A stretch of DNA of 64,000 bases from CAVROP01 sp050012175 (GCA_050012175.1 JBEKHR010000003.1:121069-185068); one strand, 5' to 3'; positions 35,998 to 45,187 are shown, numbered from the stretch's first letter. A program made the numbers and translations. Notes: generated by a model not told the origin, from the letters alone.

Positions 35998-36504
35998 CTA
36001 CTGCATATATTCCGACTTGACGTAATCCTTGTCCTTCCACGGTTTGTGGCAGTCAAAACATGGCTTCATATCCTTCAAAGTGGGTGTTTCGGTGTTGCCC
36101 TGGAAAACCTCAAACCCCCAGCCACCGGTGTCCGGATAAAGCTTGCCATTCTTCTTCATCACATAGAGGGCCTTCAGTCCCCGAGGCTCGATCGCTCCCC
36201 CATGGCTGCTGATGTCATAGAGTTCGAGGGCGAGCATGGAACCGTCCGGGTAGAGTTTGCCGTTCTTAAACGCGGGCCAGCCGATGTCATTCACGTAAAC
36301 GTTGTGGAGGCCTCCAAACCTTTCAAATAATTTGTTCTCTGAGCTGAAAATCACCATGGTCTTGACGTGCCTCCAATGACGGGGATCGTTGGGAAAAGCG
36401 GGATAAGCAATGGCGGGTTTCTTCTGAGCCTGAGCAATTAAAGCCCCCAGGCTCGCCACCACCGCCACGAAAACTAGCGACAGAATCCTGGTACGGGTTG
36501 TCAT
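35998..36504 (-). CDS. Cytochrome P460-family secreted c-type haem protein
   Basis: 168 residues from ATG 36504, with AGGAGG 9 bases upstream. Signal peptide (RILSLVFVAVVASLGALIAQAQ), then a P460-type domain: WRHVKTMVIFSSENKLFERFGGLHNVYVN, GKLYPDGSMLALELYD, ALYVMKKNGKLYPDTGGWGFEVF, and the c-type haem site CFDCHK. Family members are periplasmic haem enzymes acting on hydroxylamine or related substrates, or are of unknown role. It would depend on the cytochrome c maturation genes at 15400-19058. Confidence 0.82.
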   Translation of the reverse strand: MTTRTRILSLVFVAVVASLGALIAQAQKKPAIAYPAFPNDPRHWRHVKTMVIFSSENKLFERFGGLHNVYVNDIGWPAFKNGKLYPDGSMLALELYDISSHGGAIEPRGLKALYVMKKNGKLYPDTGGWGFEVFQGNTETPTLKDMKPCFDCHKPWKDKDYVKSEYMQ

Positions 36505-36685
36505 GGAGAGATACCTCCTGATGCTAAGCTCGCCTGAATTGTCGACTACCCGACAATTCAAACCGTTCCTGGTCCCACATTCTAGCGCAACTACTCTTCA
36601 CCTCCAAGCGCTCCACAAACTAAATTCTCATATGGGGATGTCTTGCTCGCCAGCGGTCATCGCATCCAGGTTATTCAGCAGACTG

Positions 36686-37966
36686 TTAAGGCCGGGCGTG
36701 GTGGTTGGGAGTGAGCTTGGCGAGGGACTCAATGTGGTAGGTTTGCGGGAAGGAGTCAAACATTTCGATGGAGTCCAATTGATAGGCGTGGCCCACAAGA
36801 AAGTTGAGGTCGCGGGCCAGGGTGGGCGGGCTACAGGAGAGGTAATGAATCTTGCGCGGCCTCAGAGCGGCCAGGAGCCTTAACGAGCCGGCATCGACGC
36901 CGCCGCGCGGCGGGTCCATCACCACCAGGTCCGGCTCTGCCTGCGCAAAGCGGCGCAAAAAATCGTAGGTTGTTTCGCCGGCCGCGCGCAGGTTCGCAAG
37001 TCCGTTCGCTTCCGCATTGGCCTTCAGGTCCGAGGCGGAGGTGAGGTTCGCTTCCGCTGCCACGACCCGATTGAAGCGCCGGGCCAACGGCAGTGAGAAC
37101 AACCCGACCCCCGCAAAGAGGTCCAGGGCGAGTTCACCCCGCTCCTCGCCTGTTACCGAAGTCACGAGTTCGAGCCTGAGAAAGCGCGAGGCCTGAAAGA
37201 AGGAGCCTGGGCTGACTCGATAGTTGAATCCACCCACGGAATAATTCAGCGCCGGCTTGCCGAGTACGAGGAATCTGTTGCTGAATTCAAGGGCAACACA
37301 CACCGCACCCGGAATTCTCTCCAGCAGGACACGGCCCGTTTGTTCGCCTTCAACGCTCGCGGCTTCGCCCCGCAGGGTGAGCATGACTTCCTCATCGCGC
37401 TGGTCAGCGAACAGCTCGATTTCCAGGAAATCCGCGAGCCCTTGCGCCCACTCCGGCCGCCGCAATTCAGCCAGCACGGAATTGAGGCAGGGCGAAAGAA
37501 TGAGGCAGCACTCGATGGGAAGGACTCGGTGTGACTGGGGCTCGAAAAAGCCCAGCGCGACCCGACCGTCGGTTTGCCGGCGGATCTTGAATTGAGCCTG
37601 GTTCCGGTAGTTCCAGGCAAGGCCGGCGTGCAACGGGATTTCTCCCTTCCAGTCGATTCCCCCTAGCCTGCGCAGCGTCTCGAGCAGAATTTCCCGCTTG
37701 GTTGTGAACTGTAATTCCGGGCTGAGGTGCTGGTAGTGACAGCCTCCGCAGCGGCCGAAATAAGGGCAAGGTGGGTCTATTCGCTCCGGGGCAGCTTGCA
37801 GAATCCGCAGAGGTCGAGCATGGACCACTCCTTTGGCGGTCCGAACTTCCTCCACCTCCGCCCGCTCCCCAGGCAGGACACGAGGAACCAAAACGGTGCG
37901 GCCCGCATGGTGGCCCAGGGCCTCGCCTCCGTAAATCAGCTTGCTAGGAGTAAGTTCGAACGGCAT
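36686..37966 (-). CDS. 23S rRNA (uracil-5-)-methyltransferase, TrmA/RlmD family
   Basis: About 426 residues from ATG 37966 (ATG 37984 adds six). N-terminal TRAM-like domain (ELTPSKLIYGGEALG), a [4Fe-4S] cluster motif PCPYFGRCGGCHYQHL, then the methyltransferase: LALDLFAGVGLFSLPLA (SAM), LVVMDPPRGG and nucleophile Cys in IHYLSCSPPTLARDL. It makes 5-methyluridine in rRNA or tRNA. RlmD, RlmC and TrmA cannot be told apart by eye, although the Fe-S cluster favours the RlmD/RlmC type. Confidence 0.88.
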   Translation of the reverse strand: MPFELTPSKLIYGGEALGHHAGRTVLVPRVLPGERAEVEEVRTAKGVVHARPLRILQAAPERIDPPCPYFGRCGGCHYQHLSPELQFTTKREILLETLRRLGGIDWKGEIPLHAGLAWNYRNQAQFKIRRQTDGRVALGFFEPQSHRVLPIECCLILSPCLNSVLAELRRPEWAQGLADFLEIELFADQRDEEVMLTLRGEAASVEGEQTGRVLLERIPGAVCVALEFSNRFLVLGKPALNYSVGGFNYRVSPGSFFQASRFLRLELVTSVTGEERGELALDLFAGVGLFSLPLARRFNRVVAAEANLTSASDLKANAEANGLANLRAAGETTYDFLRRFAQAEPDLVVMDPPRGGVDAGSLRLLAALRPRKIHYLSCSPPTLARDLNFLVGHAYQLDSIEMFDSFPQTYHIESLAKLTPNHHARP

Positions 37967-37977
37967 TTCGCCAACAC

Positions 37978-38087
37978 CTGTCATCCTGAGCCCCGACTTG
38001 TCGGGGCGAAGAATCTCTGCAGTTGTTCTTTCTGCCCTTGGCCACCTACAAACTGCCGAGATGCTTCGCTTCGCTCAGCATGACAGT
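37978..38087. repeat. Dispersed repeat, family B (CTGTCATCCTGAG copy 1)
   Basis: CTGTCATCCTGAG, a CCCCGACTTGTCGGGG hairpin, CGAAGAATCTCTGCAGTTG, then GCCGAGATGCTTCGC and CTCAGCATGACAG, so the ends are inverted. It shares a long block with the copy at 38915. Confidence 0.85.
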
Positions 38088-38100
38088 GGGCCCACAAGCT

Positions 38101-38135
38101 ACGGACCACGGACATCGGGCCATGGACGACGGACA
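38101..38135. repeat. Heptamer array, locus 2 (ACGGACC-type words)
   Basis: Units ACGGACC, ACGGACA, TCGGGCC, ATGGACG, ACGGACA in register, 15 bases beyond the 3' end of the 38150-38863 gene. Confidence 0.65.
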
Positions 38136-38149
38136 GCGCCACCGGCGCC

Positions 38150-38863
38150 TCACATATAGAACAAACTCAAGCGCGGAAGCTGGTAATGCTCCAGCAAGCG
38201 CCTCTTCAGGAACTGCCGCTGCAACGATTCGATCTGCGGTCCAGACATTTTCCGGCGGTAAGGCCCCAGCCCGCGTTCAACTTGTCCCTGGATCTCGGCC
38301 AGGAGTTCGACGGAAGAGGCGCGAGTGAGTGAAGCGGTCAGCTTTTCTTCCAGAGCGGTCAGGCGTATCTCCAATTCTTCCAGGTTGGCGAGGAGTTTGG
38401 CGGGCTCCTGCGAGGCGGTTTCGCGAAGTGATGCCGCCGCTGAGACCAGGTCGTCCGCCAGAACCTGCCGGCCTTGCTCCCTTGCTTTGCGGGAGGCGAT
38501 TTCCGCGGTCTCCGCGTTGCGATTCAGAAAGCGCAGGATGTCCTCCAAGGCAAAAGGAGGAGGCGAATCCTTCCGCGTGCCACCCTGAGCTTCACCGCCG
38601 CGCGCCTCCTCGGCGGCACGCAGGACCTCTTGCGTGCAATACGCCAGAGCGTTGACCATCCTGTATTTTCGCTGGCGTGCCTTGAACTTCTCGAAAGCGC
38701 GCACGATACCCGCCAGAACCGCTTCGAGCGGAATGCCGGAGTCCTTCCAGGATTCGATGAGAGCCCAATCAAGAGGTGAGAGGAGCGTCTTCGTCCCACG
38801 GCATTGCTGATAGCGTTCTTCGATCTCGGTGAAGTAATTGAAATAGTTTTCCACCGCCGCCAA
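38150..38863 (-). CDS. Helical hypothetical protein (237 aa)
   Basis: 237 residues, soluble and almost all helical, with charged coiled-coil stretches (LLANLEELEIRLTALEEKLTASL, QIESLQRQFLKRRLLEHYQLP). The N-terminus (ENYFNYFTEIEERYQQCRG) and LSPLDWALIESWKDSGIPLEAVLAGIVRAFEKF look like a winged-helix or replication-associated module, but I recognise no named family. It lies between two family B repeats. Confidence 0.7.
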   Translation of the reverse strand: MAAVENYFNYFTEIEERYQQCRGTKTLLSPLDWALIESWKDSGIPLEAVLAGIVRAFEKFKARQRKYRMVNALAYCTQEVLRAAEEARGGEAQGGTRKDSPPPFALEDILRFLNRNAETAEIASRKAREQGRQVLADDLVSAAASLRETASQEPAKLLANLEELEIRLTALEEKLTASLTRASSVELLAEIQGQVERGLGPYRRKMSGPQIESLQRQFLKRRLLEHYQLPRLSLFYM

Positions 38864-38905
38864 CTTATCAGTTATCAGTTTCCAGTTATCAGTTTTAAGT
38901 TACCA
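38864..38905. repeat. Heptamer array, locus 3 left arm
   Basis: CTTATCA, GTTATCA, GTTTCCA, GTTATCA, GTTTTAA, GTTACCA: six 7-base units starting at the first base after the 38150-38863 gene. Its inverted partner is at 39086-39113. Confidence 0.88.
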
Positions 38906-38914
38906 GTGTGATGC

Positions 38915-39078
38915 TGTCATTCTGAGCCCCGACTTGTCGGGGCGAAGAATCTCTGCAGTTGTTCTTTCTTCTCCCTCCACCTACAAACCGCCGAGATTCC
39001 TCGCGGAGTTTACCCTGAGCGGGCAAAGCGAGATCCTTCGCTGCGCTCAGGATGACAGCGAAGGGCTCGGGATGACAG
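38915..39078. repeat. Dispersed repeat, family B (copy 2)
   Basis: CTGTCATTCTGAG, CCCCGACTTGTCGGGG, CGAAGAATCTCTGCAGTTG, then GCCGAGATTCCTCGC and GCTCAGGATGACAG. Enclosed by the heptamer arms of locus 3. Confidence 0.85.
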
Positions 39079-39085
39079 AAGTCTT

Positions 39086-39113
39086 TAACTGACGACTCAC
39101 AACTGATAACTGA
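39086..39113. repeat. Heptamer array, locus 3 right arm
   Basis: TAACTGA, CGACTCA, CAACTGA, TAACTGA: 7-base units complementary to the TTATCAG words at 38864, ending exactly at the coaX stop codon (39114). Confidence 0.88.
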
Positions 39114-39884
39114 TTACTTCTTACGATTGCGTTCGTAGATTATCCGCAAGCCTTCGAGGGTGAGCGACGACTCGACGGGGGGCTTATACTTTGAGGCGCC
39201 GGCCACCAGCAACGCCTGCCCACCGGTGGCAATCACCTTGGTCTTCTTGCCCAGCACACGGCAGATGCGGTCCAGGATGCCATCCACGAGACCCACGGCT
39301 CCGTAGAAGAGTCCGGATTGCATGCTGGCCACCGTATTGCTTCCGATCACGCGCTGCGGCTCGCGTATCTCGACGCGCGGCAATTTCGCCGCGTGCTCGA
39401 AGAGCGCTTCGGCGGATATGCCCAGACCCGGCGCGATGGCCCCACCCAAATACTCGCCTTTCTCGGAGACCACGTCGAAAGTTATCGCCGTGCCGAAGTC
39501 CACAATGATGCAGGGGCCGCCGTACTTCTCAAAGGCGGCCACGCTGTCGGCGATGCGGTCTGCGCCAACTTCTTGCGGGTTATCGTAATGGATGGCCATT
39601 CCCGTGCGCGTCCCCGGGGTCAGGTAGAGCGGCTTCAGGTGAAAATATTTCCAGGCCATTTCCTCCAGAACCGGGTTGAGCGTCGGCACCACGCTGGCCA
39701 CCATGATGCCATTGATCTGGTTCGCCTGGACACTGTCCAGCGTGAAGAGGTTACGGGTCAGGATGCCGTATTCATCTGCGGTCTGCGACTTGTCAGTTTT
39801 CAGCCGCCATTGGGCGCGCAGCTCCTTGCCCTCGAAAACTCCCAGAACCGTGTTGCTATTTCCTACGTCGATGACGAGTAGCAT
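39114..39884 (-). CDS. coaX: Type III pantothenate kinase
   Basis: 256 residues. ASKHA-fold phosphate loop LLVIDVGNSNTVLGVFEG, TADEYG, VGADRIADSVAAFEKYG, IIVDFGTAITFDVV and IATGGQALLV. It phosphorylates pantothenate, the first step of coenzyme A synthesis, and unlike CoaA is not inhibited by CoA. It follows birA on the minus strand, separated by a 121-base heptamer spacer. Both ends of the gene are close to heptamer arrays. Confidence 0.95.
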   Translation of the reverse strand: MLLVIDVGNSNTVLGVFEGKELRAQWRLKTDKSQTADEYGILTRNLFTLDSVQANQINGIMVASVVPTLNPVLEEMAWKYFHLKPLYLTPGTRTGMAIHYDNPQEVGADRIADSVAAFEKYGGPCIIVDFGTAITFDVVSEKGEYLGGAIAPGLGISAEALFEHAAKLPRVEIREPQRVIGSNTVASMQSGLFYGAVGLVDGILDRICRVLGKKTKVIATGGQALLVAGASKYKPPVESSLTLEGLRIIYERNRKK

Positions 39885-39890
39885 GATTTG

Positions 39891-40000
39891 CTGTCAGTTG
39901 TCCGTGGTCCGTGGTCCGTTGTAGGTTATCAGTTTGTGCCAACCTCGCGTATGGTTGACCCTGAGCGACTGACCACGGACAACGAACAACGGACAATCCA
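39891..40000. repeat. Heptamer inverted array, locus 4 (coaX-birA)
   Basis: Left arm 39891-39932: CTGTCAG, TTGTCCG, TGGTCCG twice, TTGTAGG, TTATCAG. Right arm 39966-40000: CGACTGA, CCACGGA, CAACGAA, CAACGGA, CAATCCA, largely complementary to the left words. It ends 5 bases before the birA 3' end. Confidence 0.85.
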
Positions 40001-40005
40001 CTCTT

Positions 40006-40998
40006 TCACTTCACCTCCCCAACCTCTCCGGCCACCAAGGTCTCTTCGTGCCCGTCGTCATACCGCACCCGGAGCGCGCCGCTCGAATCGACGCCGGCCG
40101 TGGTGGCAATTGATTCAGCCTCAGCGGTCATGATGCGGATGCGCTTGCCATTGGCATAAGTGGATGCGGCCGCCCAGTGCTCGGCGATGGCGGCGCTACC
40201 CTTTTCCAAGAGCAGGTGGTAGTACCTTTCCAGTTCTTTCAGCAAGGCAATGAAAATCTGCACGCGCGACCAGGTCCTTTGGCTCTCGATTCGTAACGAA
40301 GTGGCAAAGGGCTTCAGCTCGGCGGGCATCTCGCTATGATTGACGTTGATGCCGATCCCCAGCACGACGGCATGCAGCCGGCCCAGCTCCGCATTCATTT
40401 CCGTGAGGATTCCGCAGACTTTCTTCCCATTCACCAGCAAGTCGTTGGGCCAGCGAATATCCACGCCAAGTCCCGTGACCGAACTCAGGGCGTGTTGGGT
40501 GGCCACGCCGGCCATGAGGGTGAGAATCGGGGCCGCGGTCGGAGAGAATGGTGGACGAAGTATGACCGACCCATAGATCCCGCTGGATTTTTCCGAGTAC
40601 CAGGTACGGCCCAAACGCCCGCGGCCAGCCGTTTGTTCCTCGGCCACCACTACCGTCCCGTGCTCCGCCCCCTGTTGGGCAAGATTCAAGGCGGCCGTAT
40701 TCGTCGAGCCTGTCCGGAAGTGGTGGATGATGCTGTGTCCAATCTCATTTTCACCCAATTCCGCCTGGATCAAGCTGGGTACGAGGACGTCCGGCATCTT
40801 CAAGAGTTGATAGCCGGCGGCGTGATGGCCCTTGATCTCCACACCCACTTCCCGCAACTCCCTGACCCAGCTCCACACCGCAGAACGCGTTACCCCGATT
40901 TCAGAGGCAATCTTCGGCCCCGGAACGACTACCATGGCGTTCTTCACCAAAAGGTGGATCATCTTATCGATCTTGCGTCCGGTGCTTCCGGCAGCCAT
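40006..40998 (-). CDS. birA: Biotin--[acetyl-CoA-carboxylase] ligase, bifunctional type
   Basis: 330 residues. N-terminal helix-turn-helix (IASEIGVTRSAVWSWVRELREVGVEI), catalytic domain with the adenylate loop AEEQTAGRGRLGRTWYS, SVILRPPF, RWPNDLLVNGKKVCGILTE (biotinoyl-AMP Lys), and a C-terminal SH3-like domain. It loads biotin on carboxylases; the winged helix suggests it also represses biotin genes. It is downstream of nadC. Confidence 0.94.
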   Translation of the reverse strand: MAAGSTGRKIDKMIHLLVKNAMVVVPGPKIASEIGVTRSAVWSWVRELREVGVEIKGHHAAGYQLLKMPDVLVPSLIQAELGENEIGHSIIHHFRTGSTNTAALNLAQQGAEHGTVVVAEEQTAGRGRLGRTWYSEKSSGIYGSVILRPPFSPTAAPILTLMAGVATQHALSSVTGLGVDIRWPNDLLVNGKKVCGILTEMNAELGRLHAVVLGIGINVNHSEMPAELKPFATSLRIESQRTWSRVQIFIALLKELERYYHLLLEKGSAAIAEHWAAASTYANGKRIRIMTAEAESIATTAGVDSSGALRVRYDDGHEETLVAGEVGEVK

Positions 40999-41023
40999 GA
41001 GTCCCAGCTCTCTCCCTGCGCTC

Positions 41024-41135
41024 TGGAGTGCGGCAGCTTGCTGGCCGTGTGCTTGGGCGCCGTCCTGGTCCAGTGAGGCGCGAGCAAGCTCGCTGGATGA
41101 AAGCGGCAGCCCGTCGCGGCGGGCCGCACTCCAAA
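41024..41135. repeat. Dispersed repeat, family C (copy 1)
   Basis: TGGAGTGCGGCAGCTTGCTGG at the left and GGCCGCACTCCAAA at the right, with CGAGCAAGCTCGC between; the ends are inverted. A better-paired copy is at 47743-47870. It occupies the birA-nadC spacer. Confidence 0.75.
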
Positions 41136-41145
41136 TCGCTCCGTC

Positions 41146-42033
41146 CTACACGGGTTCGATACGAAAGTTGATGTCCACGGCGGGAGCCGAATGCGTCAGT
41201 GCTCCCACGGAAATATAATCCACACCCGTCTCGGCATAAGCGCGGATGTTCGTGGCGTCGATTCCGCCAGAGACTTCCAACCGTATGTGTCCCGCTGCGC
41301 GCTCCACGCACTGCCGGACCTCCAGGGGAGTCATGTTATCCAGCAGCACGCCGTCGGCGCCGCACTCGAGCGCTTCTTCCAATTCGGCGAGGCTGGTCAC
41401 TTCCACCTCGATGTGATATCCAGCCGGCCGATGGCGCTTGGCATTTTCCACTGTGGCGCGAATTCCGCCCACCAGTTGCAGGTGATTATTCTTGATCAAG
41501 ATTCCATCGTCCAGCCGCAAACGGTGATTCTGGCCACCCCCCAGTCGGACGGCGTATTTCTGAAGGTTGCGAAGTCCCGGGGTGGTCTTCCGCGTGTCGA
41601 GAAATTCCGCTCGAGTTCCCGCCAGCTCTTCTTTGAGGCGCCGCGCATAGGTTGCAATGCCGCTTAAATGTTGGAGGAAATTCAACGCCACACGTTCACC
41701 AGCGAGCAAGGTGGCGGCGGGGCCGCAGGCGTTCGCCAGTACGGTTCCGGCCGCAACATCCGAGCCGTCTTCCAGCGCGGGGTTCCACTCGACGGTCGGC
41801 TTGAGGACTAGAAACACCATAGCCGCCACGGGTAGCCCGGCCACGACAAGGCTCTGCTTGCTGCGGAAGGTCCCGCAAGCTCTCATTCCCGCCGGCACGG
41901 TAACCGAGGTCGTCAGGTCGCCTTGGCCGAGGTCTTCTGCCAGCGCCATGTCGACAAGAGCACGCAGCTCTCCTGAAGACAGGTCCAGGGGCCCGGAGAG
42001 ATCGCCAATGGTCAAAGGACTGAGGTATCCCAC
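41146..42033 (-). CDS. nadC: Nicotinate-nucleotide pyrophosphorylase (carboxylating)
   Basis: 295 residues from GTG 42033. Quinolinate phosphoribosyltransferase motifs: ALAEDLGQGDLTT, NFLQHLSGIAT, DTRKTTPGLR, KYAVRLGGGQNHRLRLDDGILIKNNH, EVEVTSLAELEEAL and GADGVLLDNM. It makes nicotinate mononucleotide from quinolinate and PRPP in NAD synthesis. It is 3 bases after valS, so the two are co-transcribed. Confidence 0.95.
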   Translation of the reverse strand: MGYLSPLTIGDLSGPLDLSSGELRALVDMALAEDLGQGDLTTSVTVPAGMRACGTFRSKQSLVVAGLPVAAMVFLVLKPTVEWNPALEDGSDVAAGTVLANACGPAATLLAGERVALNFLQHLSGIATYARRLKEELAGTRAEFLDTRKTTPGLRNLQKYAVRLGGGQNHRLRLDDGILIKNNHLQLVGGIRATVENAKRHRPAGYHIEVEVTSLAELEEALECGADGVLLDNMTPLEVRQCVERAAGHIRLEVSGGIDATNIRAYAETGVDYISVGALTHSAPAVDINFRIEPV

Positions 42034-42036
42034 GGT

Positions 42037-44793
42037 TCAGCCAAGCCTTTCCAAAGATTCGACCACTTTCTTGTAACGGTCGTTCATCTCGGAGTGACGG
42101 TGTTCCACCCCCCGCACGACCTCGCGCGGCGCCCGCTCCGCAAACTCCTGATTCTCAAGTTGCGCCTTCGCTTGCGCAAGCGCCCGCTCCAGCTTCTCTT
42201 TCTCTTTTCTTAGACGCGACCGTTCCGCTTCGTGGTCCGCTGGCTCTTCATGGAAAATGCGCAGATCGAATACCGGGCCCCCGCGCACACCTTGAGCCGT
42301 CGCTTCCAACCGCTCGCGAGTGAAGCTCAGAGCCTGGAAGGCCGAAAGGCGCAGGATGGTCTCCAGGTGCGAGCGGAACAGTTCCAGCCAGCGCAAGTCT
42401 TCGCACCCCACCTGCGCGCTGGGCTTCACCTTTTGCAGGCCCATTTCCGCCTTGGCGTTGCGCAGAGAAACAATCAAATCCTGGACCAACTCGAATTGCC
42501 TTTCCGAGATCGGGTCCGCGGCACGCTCGCTGACCAGGGTGAAACCCGTCAAGGATATGGAACTCTCGCGCCCGGCGCGCGGAAGCCGGCGCCAAAGTTC
42601 TTCCGTAATGAACGGCATGAAGGGATGGAGCAAGTGGAGCGCGGATTCAAACACTCGCGCCAGGTTGATCCAGGCCGGCGAAACTTTCGCGCTGGCGTCA
42701 CGGCGCGTGATTTCCGGCTTGACCCATTCCAGGTACCAGTCGCAAATGTCGTGCCAGAAAAAGTGATAGACCTCGTAAGCCGCCTCGTGGAAGCGGTAAT
42801 CGGCCAGGGCTTCGTCCACTTTCCGGGTGACAGCCTGCAAACGCGAGAAGACCCAGCGGTCTGCCAGCGCCAAAGATTCGATTGAAGTGACTGCACTGAA
42901 ACCCAGTTCCGGAACCGGCCGCAACGCCTCGGCAAGCTGGTCGTGCCAAGCTTCCGGCAGCTTTTGCAGGTTCATAAGGATGAAGCGCCCGGCATTCCAA
43001 ATCTTGTTGGCAAAGCGGCGGTAAGACTCAATCTTTTCTTCGCTGAAAGCAACGTCGGTACCGGGAGCGGCGCTAATGGCCAATGCAAAGCGCACCGCGT
43101 CCGTGCCGTATTTTTCAGTTACCTCGAGCGGGTCAATCACATTGCCCTTGGTTTTGGACATCTTCTGCTTTTCCGCGTCGCGCACCAAGGCATGAATGTA
43201 AAGCTCGCGGAAGGGTACGTCGTTCATGAACTTCATGCCCATCATGATCATGCGCGCGCCCCAGAAAAACAGGATGTCGAAACCCATGATCATGAGGTCG
43301 TTGGGGTAAAAGCGGCGCAGGTCCGGAGTGTCGTCGGGCCAACCGAGGGTGGCGAAAGGCCAGAGCGCGGAGCTGAACCAGGTGTCCAATACATCCATTT
43401 CGGGCCGCAGGCTCGCGGCCTCGCAATTGGGGCATGCCAGTGGCGCAACGTGCCCCGCGATCACTTCGCCGCAAGCGTCACAGTACCAGACCGGTATGCG
43501 ATGGCCCCACCAGAGCTGCCGCGAAATGCACCAATCGTGGATATTGCGCATCCAGTCGAGGTAGATCTTCCGGTAGTTTTCCGGGGTGATGCGGATGCGC
43601 CCTTCCTCGACCGCGCGCATGGCCGGCTCGGCCAATTCCTTCATCTTCATGAACCACTGCGCGGAGAGCAGAGGCTCGAGCACCGTCTTGCACCGCTGGC
43701 AGGTCCCGACGCTCAGGGGATAATCCTCGATCTTTTCAAGGAGGCCCTGCTGGCGAAGATCCTGGACGACTTTCTCCCGCGCCTGGTAACGGTCCAAACC
43801 CAGGTAAGGGCCGGCGTCTTCCGTCATGGTTGCGGAGGTATTGATCACCTCGACGCGCTGCAAGTTGTGGCGCAGCGACATGTCGTAGTCGTTTGGGTCA
43901 TGAGCCGGCGTCACCTTCACCGCACCTGTACCGAACCGTGGGTCCACGAAATCATCCGCAATCACGGGGATCACGCGCTTGAGAAGCGGCAAGACTAATT
44001 TGCGGCCCAGAGCGGAGCGGTACCGCTCGTCGGCGGGATTTACCGCTACTGCGGTATCGCCCAGCATGGTCTCGGGCCGAGTGGTGGCCACCATGATAGA
44101 ACCGGAACCATCTTCAAAGGGATACCGGATGTACCACAAATGCCCCGGGCGCTCTTCGTGAACTACTTCCAGGTCGGAGACGGCGGTGCCGCAGCGGGGA
44201 CACCAATTCACAATGTACTTGCCGCGATAGATCAACCCTTCGTTGTAAAGCCGCACGAAGACTTCCTGGACGGCGCGGGAATAAGCCGCGTCCAGGGTGA
44301 AGCGGTCGCGCGTCCAGTCGCAGGAGGTGCCGAGGCGCTCCATCTGGCGGCGGATGGTCCCACCGTTCTGCTCCTTCCACTTCCAACAGAGTTCCAGGAA
44401 CTTCTCGCGGCCCATCTCGACGCGCCGCCGCTGGCCTTCGCGGCGCCAAGCCGCGCGGGCTGAGGAACCGGGCTCGAGGTCGGGTAATGCCTGACGGCCG
44501 AGTTCCTGCTCGACGATCAGTTGGGTGGCGATGGAGGCGTGATCGGTGCCCGGCAACCAGAGGACGTCCTGGCCGCTCATGCGATGCCAGCGCATCAGGA
44601 TGTCAATCTCCGTATGCTCCAGCATGTGGCCCATATGGAGCATGCCGGTGATGTTGGGCGGAGGGATCACCAGGCAGAAACAAGGACATGCAGGGTCGTC
44701 GGAAGGGCGGTAGAGCTTCTGCGCCACCCAGGACCGCGCCCAGTGTGGCTCAATAGTTTCGGGGGAATAAACCTTGGGAATCTCTTTGTCCAA
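42037..44793 (-). CDS. valS: Valyl-tRNA synthetase
   Basis: 918 residues, full length. Class I signatures: PPNITGMLHMGHMLEHT (HIGH variant HMGH) and KMSKTKGNVIDP (KMSKS variant KMSKT). An editing domain (TTRPETMLGDTAVAVNP), the WCISRQLWWGHRIP block, an anticodon-binding domain, and the C-terminal coiled coil typical of ValRS (EAERSRLRKEKEKLERALAQ). It charges tRNA-Val. It is the first gene of valS-nadC-birA-coaX. Confidence 0.96.
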   Translation of the reverse strand: MDKEIPKVYSPETIEPHWARSWVAQKLYRPSDDPACPCFCLVIPPPNITGMLHMGHMLEHTEIDILMRWHRMSGQDVLWLPGTDHASIATQLIVEQELGRQALPDLEPGSSARAAWRREGQRRRVEMGREKFLELCWKWKEQNGGTIRRQMERLGTSCDWTRDRFTLDAAYSRAVQEVFVRLYNEGLIYRGKYIVNWCPRCGTAVSDLEVVHEERPGHLWYIRYPFEDGSGSIMVATTRPETMLGDTAVAVNPADERYRSALGRKLVLPLLKRVIPVIADDFVDPRFGTGAVKVTPAHDPNDYDMSLRHNLQRVEVINTSATMTEDAGPYLGLDRYQAREKVVQDLRQQGLLEKIEDYPLSVGTCQRCKTVLEPLLSAQWFMKMKELAEPAMRAVEEGRIRITPENYRKIYLDWMRNIHDWCISRQLWWGHRIPVWYCDACGEVIAGHVAPLACPNCEAASLRPEMDVLDTWFSSALWPFATLGWPDDTPDLRRFYPNDLMIMGFDILFFWGARMIMMGMKFMNDVPFRELYIHALVRDAEKQKMSKTKGNVIDPLEVTEKYGTDAVRFALAISAAPGTDVAFSEEKIESYRRFANKIWNAGRFILMNLQKLPEAWHDQLAEALRPVPELGFSAVTSIESLALADRWVFSRLQAVTRKVDEALADYRFHEAAYEVYHFFWHDICDWYLEWVKPEITRRDASAKVSPAWINLARVFESALHLLHPFMPFITEELWRRLPRAGRESSISLTGFTLVSERAADPISERQFELVQDLIVSLRNAKAEMGLQKVKPSAQVGCEDLRWLELFRSHLETILRLSAFQALSFTRERLEATAQGVRGGPVFDLRIFHEEPADHEAERSRLRKEKEKLERALAQAKAQLENQEFAERAPREVVRGVEHRHSEMNDRYKKVVESLERLG

Positions 44794-44889
44794 CTCCGCC
44801 CTCTCCTAACCAGGCCCGCAAAAGTTTCGAGGTCGAATTACTATAACGGCTCGGCGGGAGTGAGTCAAACTTTCCGGCCCGGCCAAATG

Positions 44890-44968
44890 CAGGATTCAGG
44901 ATTCAGGATTCAGGATTCAGGAAGGACCTGTGGCAGTGCTGCTTGTTCTTGTCCTAACTCCTGACTCC
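44890..44968. repeat. Heptamer inverted array, locus 5
   Basis: Left arm 44890-44924: CAGGATT four times then CAGGAAG. Right arm about 44955-44968: TAACTCC, TGACTCC, largely complementary to GGAGTCA-type variants of the left word. Confidence 0.85.
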
Positions 44969-45120
44969 TGAGTTTTCCTCCAGGTGGGGCATTGAGTGGG
45001 CGTCTCGCCCATGCATCTCGCGTCTTGGCCTTGCTCGTTCACGGGCGAGACCCACCCCGCCTCGCGGGACCGGGGTGGGCGCCTGCGCTACGGCCAAATC
45101 TTCAGAGCGGGAACAAGAAG

Positions 45121-45187
45121 CTGGAAACTGGCAGCCCCAATTTCCATTTCCCAGTTTCCATTTTCCAATTTCCATTTTCCAGTTTCT
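45121..45187. repeat. Heptamer inverted array, locus 6
   Basis: CTGGAAA, CTGGCAG, then from 45139 seven units AATTTCC, ATTTCCC, AGTTTCC, ATTTTCC, AATTTCC, ATTTTCC, AGTTTCT. CCAGTTTCC is the reverse complement of the left GGAAACTGG. Confidence 0.88.
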
